From the NCBI RefSeq assembly GCF_036417845.1, contig NC_089979.1:4951424-5015423 (forward strand): DNA of 64,000 bases. The letters are read 5' to 3'. Numbering within the stretch: the first letter of the stretch is position 1; each line of letters opens with the position of its first letter. The notes below the pieces were generated by a model, which saw nothing but the letters and a program-made list of their open reading frames with translations, did not search any database and was not told the DNA's origin. Made by a program: the position numbers and the translations under genes. Shown piece after piece: positions 1-9,160 of this stretch. Source of the stretch: Apteryx mantelli. Its lineage: Eukaryota; Chordata; Aves; Apterygiformes; Apterygidae.

Positions 1-3000
1 GCTATTTCTGCCGGCGGCGGTTTCCAGCGGCGAGACACAGTGCTGGCTGGCCGTTCCCTGTCCCTAATGTCCTCGCAGAGAAGCGCAGCTTGCGCATAGA
101 CATAGCGGTTTCGTTACTTTATGACCTTCGCTGCCGGAAAAAATCCCCCCCGACACACACGCAGACTTTGGCTCTGACTGCAGTGTTACCACCCCGAGCG
201 TTAAGGCAGGGTCGCTTGGGCTGCTGCTGCCGGTTCCTCTGCTGACGCCGTCAGCAGCACCCAAGGAAGGGATTTGTTTGTGCTCCAGCTCTTCTGCGCG
301 AGGAGGAAGATGGGGTCAGCAGTAGAGCGCAGGCTCCTGCAGAGACACACAGTCAGCAATTGCTGCCGCAAGAGATGTTAGTTTCCACGGAAGGAAAAGG
401 AAACCTCCCGCTAGTCTGAGCCCTGCCAAGTGCGTACGAAAGAGCTGGACTCGGTGCCGGGGTAGGCACAGATATGGCGGGACACGACACTTATTTTAGG
501 GGATTTAAGCAAGTACGGAAAAGAGTCCAGTTCATCTGACCGCAAAATTCAAAACTAGCCATCAAAGCAGTGTGTTTAGCACAAACTGGCCTTTCAGCCG
601 CTGCCTCTGTGTCCCTCCTGCTCTCCTCTTTGGAGATTATCTGCATGTTTGAGAATCAGCATAAATGGACGGCAGCGGCGAGTCTGAGCAGGGTTATTTG
701 TTGCAGACTGGTGCCAGGGCTTTTCAAGCTGCCAAGCCTCAGAAAACGTTAAAAAGCAGCAGCAGATGCGTTACTAAACTTGGCTTCTCTAGCTAAAACT
801 TCCTTTGTACGTGGTGATACTTGCACCACGGTCTCTCCCTTGTCTAACAGTGTACCGTTCCTTGCTGAGGCAGTGTCAGCCTGCCTGTGCAAAGAGGAGC
901 CTTAGTGTTGATGTTGGCTATAGAAACAGCGACCCAAAAGAGTTAAGAAACGCGGATATCCTTACGCTGAAATGTTAGGAGCTACCGGTAGGAATGAAGT
1001 GGTTTGGGTATAATCCCTCTGGAATGGCTCCCGAGTAGCTCTTCACCACCACCGTGGTTAGTCATCGTGAACAGGAGCTGCACCGTTAGATGACTTCATA
1101 TTTCCTATCACGGGTTTGAACAACAACAAAAAGACCGAGCGAGATTAAGGCAACGTTTTCTCGATCTCTACAATAACGGCTTGGTTGTGTAAAGGGCCCG
1201 GGGGGGGGGGTTCGCAGGACGCACGGTTCCCCCCTATTGCAAAGGCCCTCTACTCCGTTTGCCGCTTGCCCCACTGGCTTGTTGCTGTCCAGCTTTGCAT
1301 GGTCTCTTCCCCCCGTGTTCAGTGAGATGCGAGCATGGGCGCATGGCCGGCATGTCCGCTCCGCGGGCACGCAGCCGGCTGCCAGCGCGCCGCGCTGCCG
1401 TACCGGGGGGCCACGAGCTAACACGGCCGCCCGCACCGTTGGGGGGCACCTTTTCGTTGCAGGCTTTTTAACTGGTCTCTTATTGCTACACATGGTTTGG
1501 TTTGGTTTGGTTTGGTTTTATTTTATTTTTTTTTTCTCCTGCTGAGTTTTATTAATATTGTTTTTCTTTTTTCCCTTCTTTTGGTAAATTTCTTTAACCT
1601 TCCCCCACCTTCTGCTCAACCATAGCCGTGGAGGGTAAGCAGTGCGCGAGCGCGCGTGTACGTGCCCCGTGCCGACCTCTTTGCATGCGACTTTGCGACA
1701 TGGCTCTCTAACTCCTTGATCACGGAAGCCAATTGCAATCGCGTCCCTTCACTACTGATCTGAGCAATTCTAACGTTCGTCTGCCTAAAGCATCTTCTGA
1801 TCAAAACGCGAGACTGAAATTGCGTCACGGTGGCCAGTACCTCCTTGGTGGGACACAGCAAAATGGAATCACCATGCATGAAATCCTGCACTCCTTCCTT
1901 AGGCAAAGTTTCATCCAAGGATTTTATAGTCTCAGCAGGGCGGTATCTCAAGTGCTTCCTAGAAAGTTAAAAAAAACCTTTCAGTAAGGATATCCTGCAA
2001 GGTGCTTGAGTTAATGCTCGTTTGCTTATTCGTTTGTAAGCGGGCGTTTGCAGGACGTAGTGAGGGCTCCGTCAAAGAAATCAGTTTTTTAATTTTATTC
2101 TTCGAGGGGCTGGTGCTATGGTAGACTCTCGCTTTGGAAGAGAAACTGTGCAGTCCAAATCGTTTGTTTTCTGCAATCTGGAGTCTCGTGCTTGCAGTGA
2201 AACGTCCTTGTGACCAGGACCAGTAGCAACAGCCAGCAGCAACCCGGTTTGGTGGTCTGCAGCGCTGTGAGCTGATCTCGGTCCGACAGGCTGGACTGCA
2301 GCTGCGTGACCAGCCGGAAACAGGCAGTTTCTTCACCACCTTCTCCCACTGGGTAGTTGCTTGCACCAGTAGTCCTGAAGAGCTGCAAGGTACTGGGAGG
2401 CTTAGAGCTTCACAGCTCAAGAGCAAAGCTACTGAGGATTTTACAGAGGAAAGGAAGTTTTCAAAGTTTGTTTCTTTTCTGACCAGGATAATTTCAGCCT
2501 GTCTTGGATTTAACTTTAGCCAGGACCAACTTGGTGGAAGTTTTGCTTGAGTGAGGACTACAGGATTTTTAGCCTATTGGCATTTTTCTGATCTGTTGGA
2601 AACAAAGCGTATGAAAATATTCAGTGTTTTCCACCCGTACTGGTGACACCGTTTTTGTTAATTTGCTGTGTGTTTTCACTAACGAAACACTTGAGAATGT
2701 GTGCTGCAATATTCTCTCTTTCCTGTATCCCTGTGTTGAGTCCCTTGGCGTTGTTTTAGAGCACAAAACAGCCTTCCGGAACGAGGGACCTGATAACTCG
2801 TTGTCTTAGCGATGAAACTTGCCCGTCAGTAGTGAAGCACTTAGACATAGATTTGTCTTGCAAATACTCCGCTCCTCGTTCCGCAAATTATTTGCTTCTG
2901 TGTTGTGGGAGTTGCACTGGAAGCTCTTCAGAGAACTCCTGGTGGGAAGTTCTTCAGTGTCCTGTCACGGCCAGGCTCAGTCGGAAGAACAGAAGGGAAT

Positions 3001-3163
3001 TTCCTTCCGGTCTGAGAGCGGGTGCGCGGGGCCGGGACTGGGAGCCGGCGGGTGGGAGGGCTGCGCCCAACCCGAGGTCTTCCTGGCGCTCAGGAGAGGT
3101 TGGGAAGTCGCTGAGCCCCATCTGCTGGGGACCCGAGGTTGAACAACCTCTCTCCGCTTGCAG
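1..3163 (+). other. PTK2: PTK2 intron, 3' part
   Basis: This is non-coding sequence upstream of the first FAT-domain exon visible here and ends in the acceptor ctccgcttgcag at 3163. I looked for the preceding PTK2 exon (proline-rich linker before the FAT domain) and do not see it. The stretch holds a (TTTGG)n microsatellite at 1494-1530, a G run at 1200-1210 and a CpG-rich patch at about 1190-1455. An antisense open frame at 1616-1951 is discussed under findings. Confidence 0.8.
1494..1530. repeat. (TTTGG)n microsatellite
   Basis: About five uninterrupted copies of a TTTGG unit grade into a T-rich tract. It lies in a PTK2 intron, next to the CpG-rich patch that ends near 1455. Confidence 0.85.
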
Positions 3164-3319
3164 ATCCAGCCGCAGGAGATCAGCCCTCCTCCCACCGCCA
3201 ACCTGGACCGCTCCAACGACAAAGTCTACGAGAACGTGACTGGGCTGGTGAAAGCTGTCATAGAAATGTCCAGTAAAATACAGCCAGCCCCGCCGGAGGA
3301 GTACGTGCCCATGGTAAAG
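3164..3319 (+). CDS. PTK2: PTK2 exon, FAT domain start
   Basis: This exon encodes 52 codons in phase 0, from IQPQEISPPP through the YENV motif to EEYVPMVK. The acceptor is cttgcag and the donor is AAAG|GTAGGAA. It covers the last part of the proline-rich linker and FAT helix 1, including the tyrosine of the GRB2-binding site at exon codon 22. Confidence 0.97.
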
Positions 3320-5294
3320 GTAGGAAGGCGTTTTCTACAGTCAGGGTTTGTTTTCTCTCCTGGATGACGTTGTTCTTATCTACATGATGTGGGAGAAGCT
3401 TCCTGGAAAGCTGGACGTAGAAAAGTGTTGCGTATTTGCGCAGGGTGACTTGTGGTCAGAGCGCTGGAGCTTTGGATGCTGTTACAGCTCTGCGGACGCG
3501 GGTGCTTTCCCCGGCTTGCCTGCGCTTATCAGGGGGTGGGGAGTTGTGCGCTAACTAACTTCTCTGCATTTCATTTTTTAAAAAGAAGCTTTTTCAATTA
3601 ATCCTGTGACACCTTGTTTTGACGGTATGAAGTAAGGAATTACGGATGGGGTTTTCAAAGCCGCTGAGCCATGTGGTTTTAACTCTGTTCTTACCGAGAT
3701 GAGCGATAAGAGTACCCGCTGCTTCCTTCACTTCTGCTGTAAGACTTTTCTATCCATTCCAGGTTTTTAAAGTTCAATAGACATCTGCTTACGTGGTCTA
3801 GAGTAATTCCTGTATGTAGCTGATGAGCTTAAACCAAACAACATGCTACGGAGAGGGGTGATTGAATCAGAACGTGGTGACGTGTGCCGTTGGGCTGTCC
3901 TCTGTCAAATTTATTATTTTCTTTTCTCTTTTTCTTCTTAGGAGGTTGGCTTGGCGCTAAGAACCTTACTGGCAACAGTCGATGAGACCCTGCCAGTGCT
4001 TCCTGCGAGCACTCACCGAGAGGTACGTAGAGCTCCGCTCACGGAAAGCTCACGCGTTAAGTTTGAAGTTGTCCTCAGGCAGGACAACTGTCTGGATGGG
4101 GTTGGGCTTTCCTAAAATTGAAGTACTAGGGTTTTTTTTTAACTTCTTTGCATCTGCACGTGTTAGATTCACTAAGCAGAGTGAACTCTCAGGTTAGAAT
4201 CCTTCACGAAATGAATTTTATTAGAATTGAATTGCTGTGTGGACATGTGCTTGTATTGCCCAAAGTGAGGACACCTGAAGTGGGTGTAACTGAAAAGCGC
4301 ACAACACGTATACAAAGTGAAAGGAAGAACGGTATCAATGCTTGTATGGAAATCGGCATTCCAATTCAGGAACGCCATCTGGGAATTAATTCTGACTGCA
4401 AGTTTAATCTTTCATTAAACTACAGCTTGCACACAGTCATTAAACGCTTAATTTGGCGTAGCTCGGTGTAGCTGGAAGCATTTGCTGAGAAAATATCCCT
4501 TAGTAACCTAGTTCTCAATGAGAACTGACCGAGATCCTTCAGTGAGGTTCTTAGGAATAAACATTTTCCCTCTAAACCCTGGATGAGTGGGATAATGAGA
4601 AGGCCTGAGAAGGATTCTTTAAATACGCTCTTAGAGAATCATCCCGCCTTAGCTAATGTGGTTCTGCTAAGCAATCTGCAGCTTGCTTCTTGCCCTGTTT
4701 TATTTTTACTGCTTTAGAGCTATTAGGGAAAAAAAAAGAGGGAGATGATGATAATAAGGACCGGGAAACCTAGGACAAAGCGTTAACTTTTGGACTCGGG
4801 TTAAATCCAGTCTTAGTGATGAGGGTTAGCGGTGGGTGGCTGACCAGAAGACTGCTCTTGAGCTCCATGCGGCCGATAATCAGGGCAGAGCAGCGAGTGC
4901 GGAGACTTTGCCCGCTCCACGTAGTCTCCAGGGAAATTGCTGCAGCTTCAATCCCGAGCGGGGGCTGCCCAGGTTTCGGTGAGAGGGGAGACAGCGCCGC
5001 TGCTCCGGTGGTGCTGCTGCCGCTGCCGGGAGCGCAGCGCTCCCAACGGTCTGCCCGGCTGACCGCACCTTGCTTTTCCAGATCGAGATGGCCCAGAAGC
5101 TGCTCAACTCCGACCTGGCCGAACTCATCAACAAGATGAAGCTGGCCCAGCAGTACGTCATGACGAGCCTGCAGCAGGAGTACAAAAAGCAGATGCTCAC
5201 GGCTGCTCACGCTCTGGCTGTGGACGCCAAGAACTTGCTGGATGTTATCGATCAAGCCAGACTGAAAATGATCGGTCAGTCCAGACCGCATTAA
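3164..5294 (+). CDS. PTK2: Focal adhesion kinase (PTK2/FAK), C-terminal three coding exons
   Basis: Joined exons 3164-3319, 3942-4022 and 5082-5294 give 149 residues ending in a stop at 5292-5294. The product is the C-terminal FAT domain of focal adhesion kinase, a cytoplasmic tyrosine kinase. FAT is a four-helix bundle that binds paxillin LD motifs and targets the kinase to integrin adhesions. The sequence shows the hallmark DRSNDKVYENVTGL, which contains the human Tyr925-type YENV site recognised by the GRB2 SH2 domain, then PAPPEEYVPMVK, LPASTHRE, LNSDLAELINKMKLAQQY, the QQEYKKQM helix and a C-terminus ending GQSRPH. All three exons keep phase 0. FERM, kinase and proline-rich regions lie left of the window. 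From memory the human protein ends GQTRPH, so differences are conservative. The next + strand gene is AGO2. Confidence 0.97.
3320..3941 (+). other. PTK2: PTK2 intron (622 nt)
   Basis: A GT-AG intron with a long pyrimidine tract (cttttctctttttcttcttag) at its 3' end. I see no other feature in it. Confidence 0.9.
3942..4022 (+). CDS. PTK2: PTK2 exon, FAT helix 2 region
   Basis: This exon encodes 27 codons, EVGLALRTLLATVDETLPVL then PASTHRE, in phase 0. It sits between the acceptor tttcttcttag and the donor GAGAG|GTACGT. It matches the family segment between the two paxillin-binding faces of the FAT bundle. From memory human has IPLLP where this has LPVLP. Confidence 0.97.
4023..5081 (+). other. 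PTK2: PTK2 last intron (1059 nt)
   Basis: A GT-AG intron that ends in ccttgcttttccag. Its last 200 bases are GC- and CpG-rich like the terminal exon. No further gene-like feature is visible. Confidence 0.9.
5082..5294 (+). CDS. PTK2: PTK2 terminal coding exon with stop
   Basis: This exon encodes 70 residues and a TAA stop. It starts IEMAQKLLNSDLAELINK, continues with AQQYVMTSLQQEYKKQM and AAHALAVDAKNLLDVIDQAR, and ends MIGQSRPH. These are FAT helices 3 and 4, the second paxillin LD-binding surface. The exon is markedly richer in G+C than the introns. The acceptor is gcttttccag at 5081. Confidence 0.98.
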   Translation: MEMAQKLLNSDLAELINKMKLAQQYVMTSLQQEYKKQMLTAAHALAVDAKNLLDVIDQARLKMIGQSRPH

Positions 5295-6265
5295 ATCCCG
5301 AGGGAAGAGTTTCGGCGTTCCGTTAGAGAGCTCTGCTTGCGAAAGGATGTTACTCCACCTTCCACCAGCAGCGAGGATTCACCCAGCGTAGTCCTGGCTT
5401 TCCAGCGACTCTTGCTTCAGCAGACCTGACTGACGGCTGTTGGTTTTCTCTCTCCTTACGAAAGTTTAACCCGGTTTTTATCCTAAAGCCAAGCTGGTCC
5501 GGGATTCAAAAAGTGGCATTATCACCAGATGAAGTCTGTACAGAAGTCCTTGGGAAAATCACGACTCTGGTGCGCAATTAACCCCCCCGCCATCGCCTAG
5601 GACGTGCTTAGCCTAAAGCGGCCACGGGGTCGCCGTCTCGGAGCCGGAGGGGTTCGAGCGGCAGGTCGGGGAAAGATATTGTGAAGTGAAGAATTCGGGG
5701 AAACCTCAGGGCTGAGAATTCTTGCCCACAGTATATAAACTATCCAGACTGGAATTTTTTTATTAGAACACTTACGTCGCAATATGCTAATCACAATTTA
5801 CAGAGAAAGAAAATAAAAAGCTATATTTTCAAGACTTCGGTCATTTCAAGACAAACTAAAGCCCTCTTCATTTTCCTGCCTTTTCCTTTTCTGTGGACGT
5901 GTGAAGCATTTGTTTGGAAACTAGCTGTAGAACACAACCGAAAACTCTCGTGTCTTTCACCAGAATAACGTGCCAGTTTTTTTGTAGCAATGTTATTTTC
6001 CTTGGAAGCAAAAATGCTGCTTTGTACCAGAGCAATTCAGAGCCGCATTTAGAGGAGTTCTGTAACCATTCACGTTCCCCATTTTTATATAATTTATAAA
6101 GAAAGATTAAAGCCATGTTGAATATTTTAAACCCACTGTAGTTAACTAACCCATCTTTTTGTCTATCTTGCCTGGGAGGAGTTACAGTAGAGCAGTGTAA
6201 TTAGATTTTCCTTGGTTTTCCAGTTATACCATCTGTTCTGTTAAAATAAAAACCACACTCCCTTT
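5295..6265 (+). other. PTK2: PTK2 3' untranslated region
   Basis: Non-coding sequence after the PTK2 stop. Candidate poly(A) signals on the + strand are AATAAA at 5812-5817, ATTAAA at 6106-6111 and AATAAA at 6245-6250. The AT-rich block around 5880-6130 reads like the mammalian PTK2 3' UTR as I remember it, so I place the main end after the 6245 signal. The exact cleavage site is inferred. Confidence 0.65.
6245..6250 (+). terminator. PTK2: Candidate distal PTK2 poly(A) signal
   Basis: A canonical AATAAA hexamer about 950 bases after the stop. It is the last canonical one before the spacer to the convergent RPLP1 gene. Two earlier hexamers (5812, 6106) could give shorter 3' UTRs. Confidence 0.5.
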
Positions 6266-7635
6266 TTGCTGTTGAGGGATATAAATTATTCTCAGGAAGA
6301 ATATAATGAACTGTACAGTTACTTTGACCTATTAAAAAGGTGTTACCAGTGAAATTCTGGCTATAATATATATTTTGCATGTATGTGATGTGTGTGCGCA
6401 CCTCAGACAATATCATTGAGTTTTGTCTGCTGTGATTTATCCCCCTACCCGATCCCCCAAACTTTGAAGAATTGACTGAAACAGCGAGCATCCAAGGAGG
6501 AAAACCAAGGTTTATGTTCTCTTCCAAAAACCCCACAGCTTCTCTCTAAATACAGAGCACAGGAACAGGTTAATGTCACTTGGTGCCTATGCAGCTCGTT
6601 CGCAATCCGCTTGCTGTCACTTGTTGCCCTCCTGTAGCCTTCTAGAATCAGTTTTCCTCGAGGGAGTTTTAAGAAGGGGTGGGCAGGGGGAGGCAGGCTG
6701 CAGCGGACATCGCAGCAGCTACACAAGGGCCACCCATGGGTACAGCCTTTGCTCCAGGACCCGTGCGCGAGGAGGCCACCCGCACCCCCCAGGAAAACAA
6801 CTGGAAGCCAGTTCGGGAGGAAGAGGGAGCATTTCTTGTTCTAGATGTGGAATAAGCCTGCGTAATTCTGGAGTCCTTCCTCTTGCAAAATCAGGACATT
6901 CTGCTAGGATACTGACAAACTTAACATACACACTTAAAAGACAGACTGAGCCCTTGCTCAGTTGCTCTGGAGAGTCCTTGTTCCAGAGCTTTAGTTACTA
7001 TGAACAAGGTCACACAGTCTCCCATTCCCACCCTTCACAGCAGAGATGCTCCTTAACTATTTTTGCAAGAGTAACAAGTTAGGCAGTTTAAGCACCTTAC
7101 ACAGCCTAGGCTTGGCTGCAAGCCAAGAGCCTGAAGCCTTCCAAGACTTTGTTAGCTTTTAAGTCACATGTAACCATGAGTAAGTAACAACACGACTTTA
7201 GCCCCTAATTACAGCATTTTCCCAAGGCTCAACTGCCCTCCAGTGTGAAGTGCATTTAAACCCTGCCACGGCCCAGCCCTTTTAAGGGCTCCTGAACAGG
7301 TTAAGTTACCTGCTGCTAGAAAGCGCAGTGTTGTTAATGATCCCCAGGTGCTGCAGCTTCAGCAGTAGCAGCAGCTTTGTTAAACCTGACCACAGCCCAC
7401 ACTCACTGCAGTTACACTTCTCCCTTTGCTCATAAGCCATGAAGGCAAGTGAGAGCTGTAACCGTCGCAGGCGCAGCACACTGACAGTGACAACATTCAG
7501 TACCACCGCCTGTCAGGAAGGGTTGCAGAGCTCTGAACTGATGCGCAGTATGAAAGCAGCTTTGGTAGCTACAGGTAACGCACCAGTCCTCCATCCACTC
7601 CCCTTCACATGCATCATCTTTATATAAACAAAAAG
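6266..7635. other. Spacer between convergent PTK2 and RPLP1
   Basis: About 1.4 kb with no supported gene. ORFs here are short and overlap on both strands without protein-family likeness. An imperfect hairpin lies near 7107-7131 (AGGCTTGGCT, then AGCCAAGAGCCT). Transcription from both flanking genes would run into this stretch. Confidence 0.7.
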
Positions 7636-7650
7636 TTCACTTAAATGTTC

Positions 7651-7656
7651 TTTATT
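7651..7656 (-). terminator. RPLP1: RPLP1 poly(A) signal
   Basis: On the minus strand this reads AATAAA, 20 bases after the RPLP1 stop codon. A very short 3' UTR is typical of ribosomal protein genes. Cleavage is expected at about 7630-7640. Confidence 0.9.
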
Positions 7657-7676
7657 ACAGACATGTACAAAACTAA

Positions 7677-7756
7677 TTAGTCAAAAAGACCAAAGCCCAT
7701 GTCATCATCAGATTCCTCTGATTCTTCTTTCTTTTCTTCTTCCTTCTTCTCCTCAG
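7677..7756 (-). CDS. RPLP1: RPLP1 exon 4 with stop
   Basis: 80 nt including the TAA stop. It encodes the acidic tail [18 protein letters not shown] then MGFGLFD, the universally conserved stalk C-terminus that contacts elongation factors. The acceptor is ccttttctag. Confidence 0.97.
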
Positions 7757-8917
7757 CTAGAAAAGGAGAAAATAGTCAGCATTTTTTCATTTTCTCAGGT
7801 CACAAAAGTCACAAGACTTTCTACAGAAAGACCATAACATTAAGAAACAAAGCCTGTACAATCACAACAAGCTAATCCAATGGGGCCCAACGAGACTAGT
7901 GTCTCCATTACTAGAAACTGTTATGTCTTATAAGCAGGACAGAAATGTAGTTAAAATCTTTTTTTCCAAATTCCTGTCAAACCTGAAAAGCTTTACAAAG
8001 CAGGCGATCTCTCTCTAGCCATCACCCTGGGGTCCCGATGATGCATACAAGTAGTTCAGACTTGATTCAGCAGTAATGCTAGCCGTGCCCACTGACTAAG
8101 TGCAATTCCAGCCTTTCTAAAGTTAAAGGCTGCTTTGCTTTTGAACACTTACGCGCACACTAAGAAGCTCAACCCCCCTAAATATTTACAAGGGCAGAGT
8201 CAGCTAAGGAGCTGCTTGCCATCAGCTTCCATCAAGCATTTCCTCCAAGGAAACACCGCCGCCTCGGCCAGCGGAGCCCACTTACCGGGGGCAGCACCGC
8301 CCGCAGGAGCAGCGCCGCCAGCGGGAGCAGCGGCGGCCGGAGCGCCGCCACCGGCTCCTACGTTACAGATGAGGCTGCCGATGTCGATGTTCGCCAGCGC
8401 CTAGGAAGAGCAAACACGGAGAAAGCCTCGCCAGGCCGGGCCGTGGGAGGCAGGTTTCTGCCTCGCGGTGTGGCCCTAACGGAGCTTTCGTTAGGGGAAG
8501 CGCCTTCAGCGGCTGCAGGCGGGGAGCCACCCCCGCCGGGAGGGAGACGGTGCGGAGCCCCGGGGCAGCCCCCCCCCCCCCGCGGGCAGCTGCCCCCCGC
8601 CTACCTTCGCGAAGAGGCCCGGCCAGAAGGGCTCCACGTTCACTCCGGCCGCCTTGATGAGCGCGTTGATCTTGTCCTCCTGCAACGAGAGCAGCGCTAA
8701 GGCGCGGCCCGCCCGGCTCCGAGGCAGCCGTTAAACGGCCGCCGCCGCGCGCCCGGCTCCGAGGCGGCCGTTAAACGGCCGCCGCCGGCCATGCCGCGGC
8801 TCGCCGCCATCTTGCGAGGGCGCGGGCGGGCGCGCGCGCACTCACCGTGACGGTGACCTCGTCGTCGTGCAGGATGAGCGCGGAGTAGATGCAGGCGAGC
8901 TCGGAGACGGAGGCCAT
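7677..8917 (-). CDS. RPLP1: 60S acidic ribosomal protein P1, complete gene
   Basis: Minus-strand exons 8917-8846, 8679-8605, 8400-8286 and 7756-7677 join into 113 codons plus stop. P1 pairs with P2 and docks on P0 (uL10) to form the ribosomal stalk, which recruits elongation factors and stimulates their GTPase. The N-terminal dimerisation domain starts [20 protein letters not shown] and continues through [20 protein letters not shown]. An Ala/Gly/Pro hinge ([20 protein letters not shown]) follows, then an acidic tail [11 protein letters not shown] with CK2-type serines, ending [11 protein letters not shown]. All are family hallmarks and the length is normal (about 114). The leader begins with a TOP tract and the gene has a CpG-island promoter. 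Intact introns, UTRs and promoter argue against a retrocopy. It converges with PTK2 and diverges from AGO2. The human gene lies on another chromosome (15q23, from memory). Confidence 0.97.
7757..8285 (-). other. RPLP1: RPLP1 intron 3 (529 nt)
   Basis: A GT-AG intron. I looked for box C/D or H/ACA snoRNA features, common in ribosomal protein introns, and saw none convincing by eye. Confidence 0.8.
8286..8400 (-). CDS. RPLP1: RPLP1 exon 3
   Basis: 115 nt encoding [19 protein letters not shown] and the Ala/Pro/Gly-rich flexible hinge. It ends with one base of a split alanine codon. The acceptor is cttcctag and the donor CCCCG|GTAAG. Confidence 0.97.
8605..8679 (-). CDS. RPLP1: RPLP1 exon 2
   Basis: Twenty-five codons, [20 protein letters not shown] then GLFAK, phase 0, completing most of the P2-dimerising helical domain. 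The acceptor is gttgcag and the donor AAG|GTAG. Confidence 0.97.
8711..8787. repeat. Two-copy 40-bp tandem repeat in RPLP1 intron 1
   Basis: The segment gcccggctccgaggc..ccgttaaacggccgccgccg occurs at 8711-8747 and again at 8751-8787, with a single difference (a/g). Each copy contains the palindrome GCCGTTAAACGGC-type core (CCGTT/AACGG). It lies just downstream of the RPLP1 promoter. Confidence 0.9.
8802..8816 (-). promoter_or_regulatory. RPLP1: YY1-type site in RPLP1 intron 1
   Basis: The minus strand reads CGCAAGATGGCGGCGA, which contains the AAGATGGCGGC YY1 consensus. Such sites downstream of the start are common in housekeeping and ribosomal protein promoters. Function is inferred from the motif and position only. 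Confidence 0.5.
8846..8917 (-). CDS. RPLP1: RPLP1 exon 1 coding part
   Basis: Twenty-four codons, [20 protein letters not shown] then VTVT. The start is in a strong Kozak context (gccATGg on the minus strand). The donor reads ACG|GTGAG. Confidence 0.97.
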
Positions 8918-9005
8918 GGCGGGGGGCGCGGTGCTAGTCGCCGGGGTGGAACGGCCTTAGCTTCAGCTGAAGGACACAGCACCTTGTGCGGCCACTGAGG
9001 AAAGG
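8918..9005 (-). promoter_or_regulatory. RPLP1: RPLP1 5' UTR with TOP start
   Basis: The minus strand begins CCTTTCCTCAG at 9005, a terminal oligopyrimidine tract of the kind that places ribosomal protein mRNAs under mTOR/LARP1 translational control. The 88-nt leader also contains GGCGACTAGCACCGCG just before the ATG, which resembles the mammalian RPLP1 leader as I recall it. That supports true RPLP1 ancestry at the DNA level. Confidence 0.8.
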
Positions 9006-9160
9006 GGGCATGTGCGCGCGGGGGGCCTTTATAAGGGCGCCCTGAGCCAATGGCATGCCGCGGCAGGTGAGACGTCACGGAGCCGTCAGCGCCGCTGCCC
9101 AACCTGCGAGCGGCGGGGCAGCGCCGGCCAATGACGTCAGGGGAGCGCTCCGCCAATGGC
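9006..9160 (-). promoter_or_regulatory. RPLP1: RPLP1 promoter: TATA-like, CCAAT and CRE boxes
   Basis: On the minus strand a TATAAA lies at 9028-9033, 28 bases before the TOP start. CCAAT boxes (on the + strand) are at 9047-9051, 9128-9132 and 9153-9157. A full CRE palindrome TGACGTCA is at 9132-9139 and a second ACGTCA half-site at about 9072-9077. The block sits in a CpG island of roughly 8380-9330. Confidence 0.75.

Noticed and set aside
7677-8917. RPLP1 as a processed pseudogene
   Set aside because: Three spliceable introns, an intact 113-codon frame, a TOP leader and a full promoter argue for a DNA-level gene copy.
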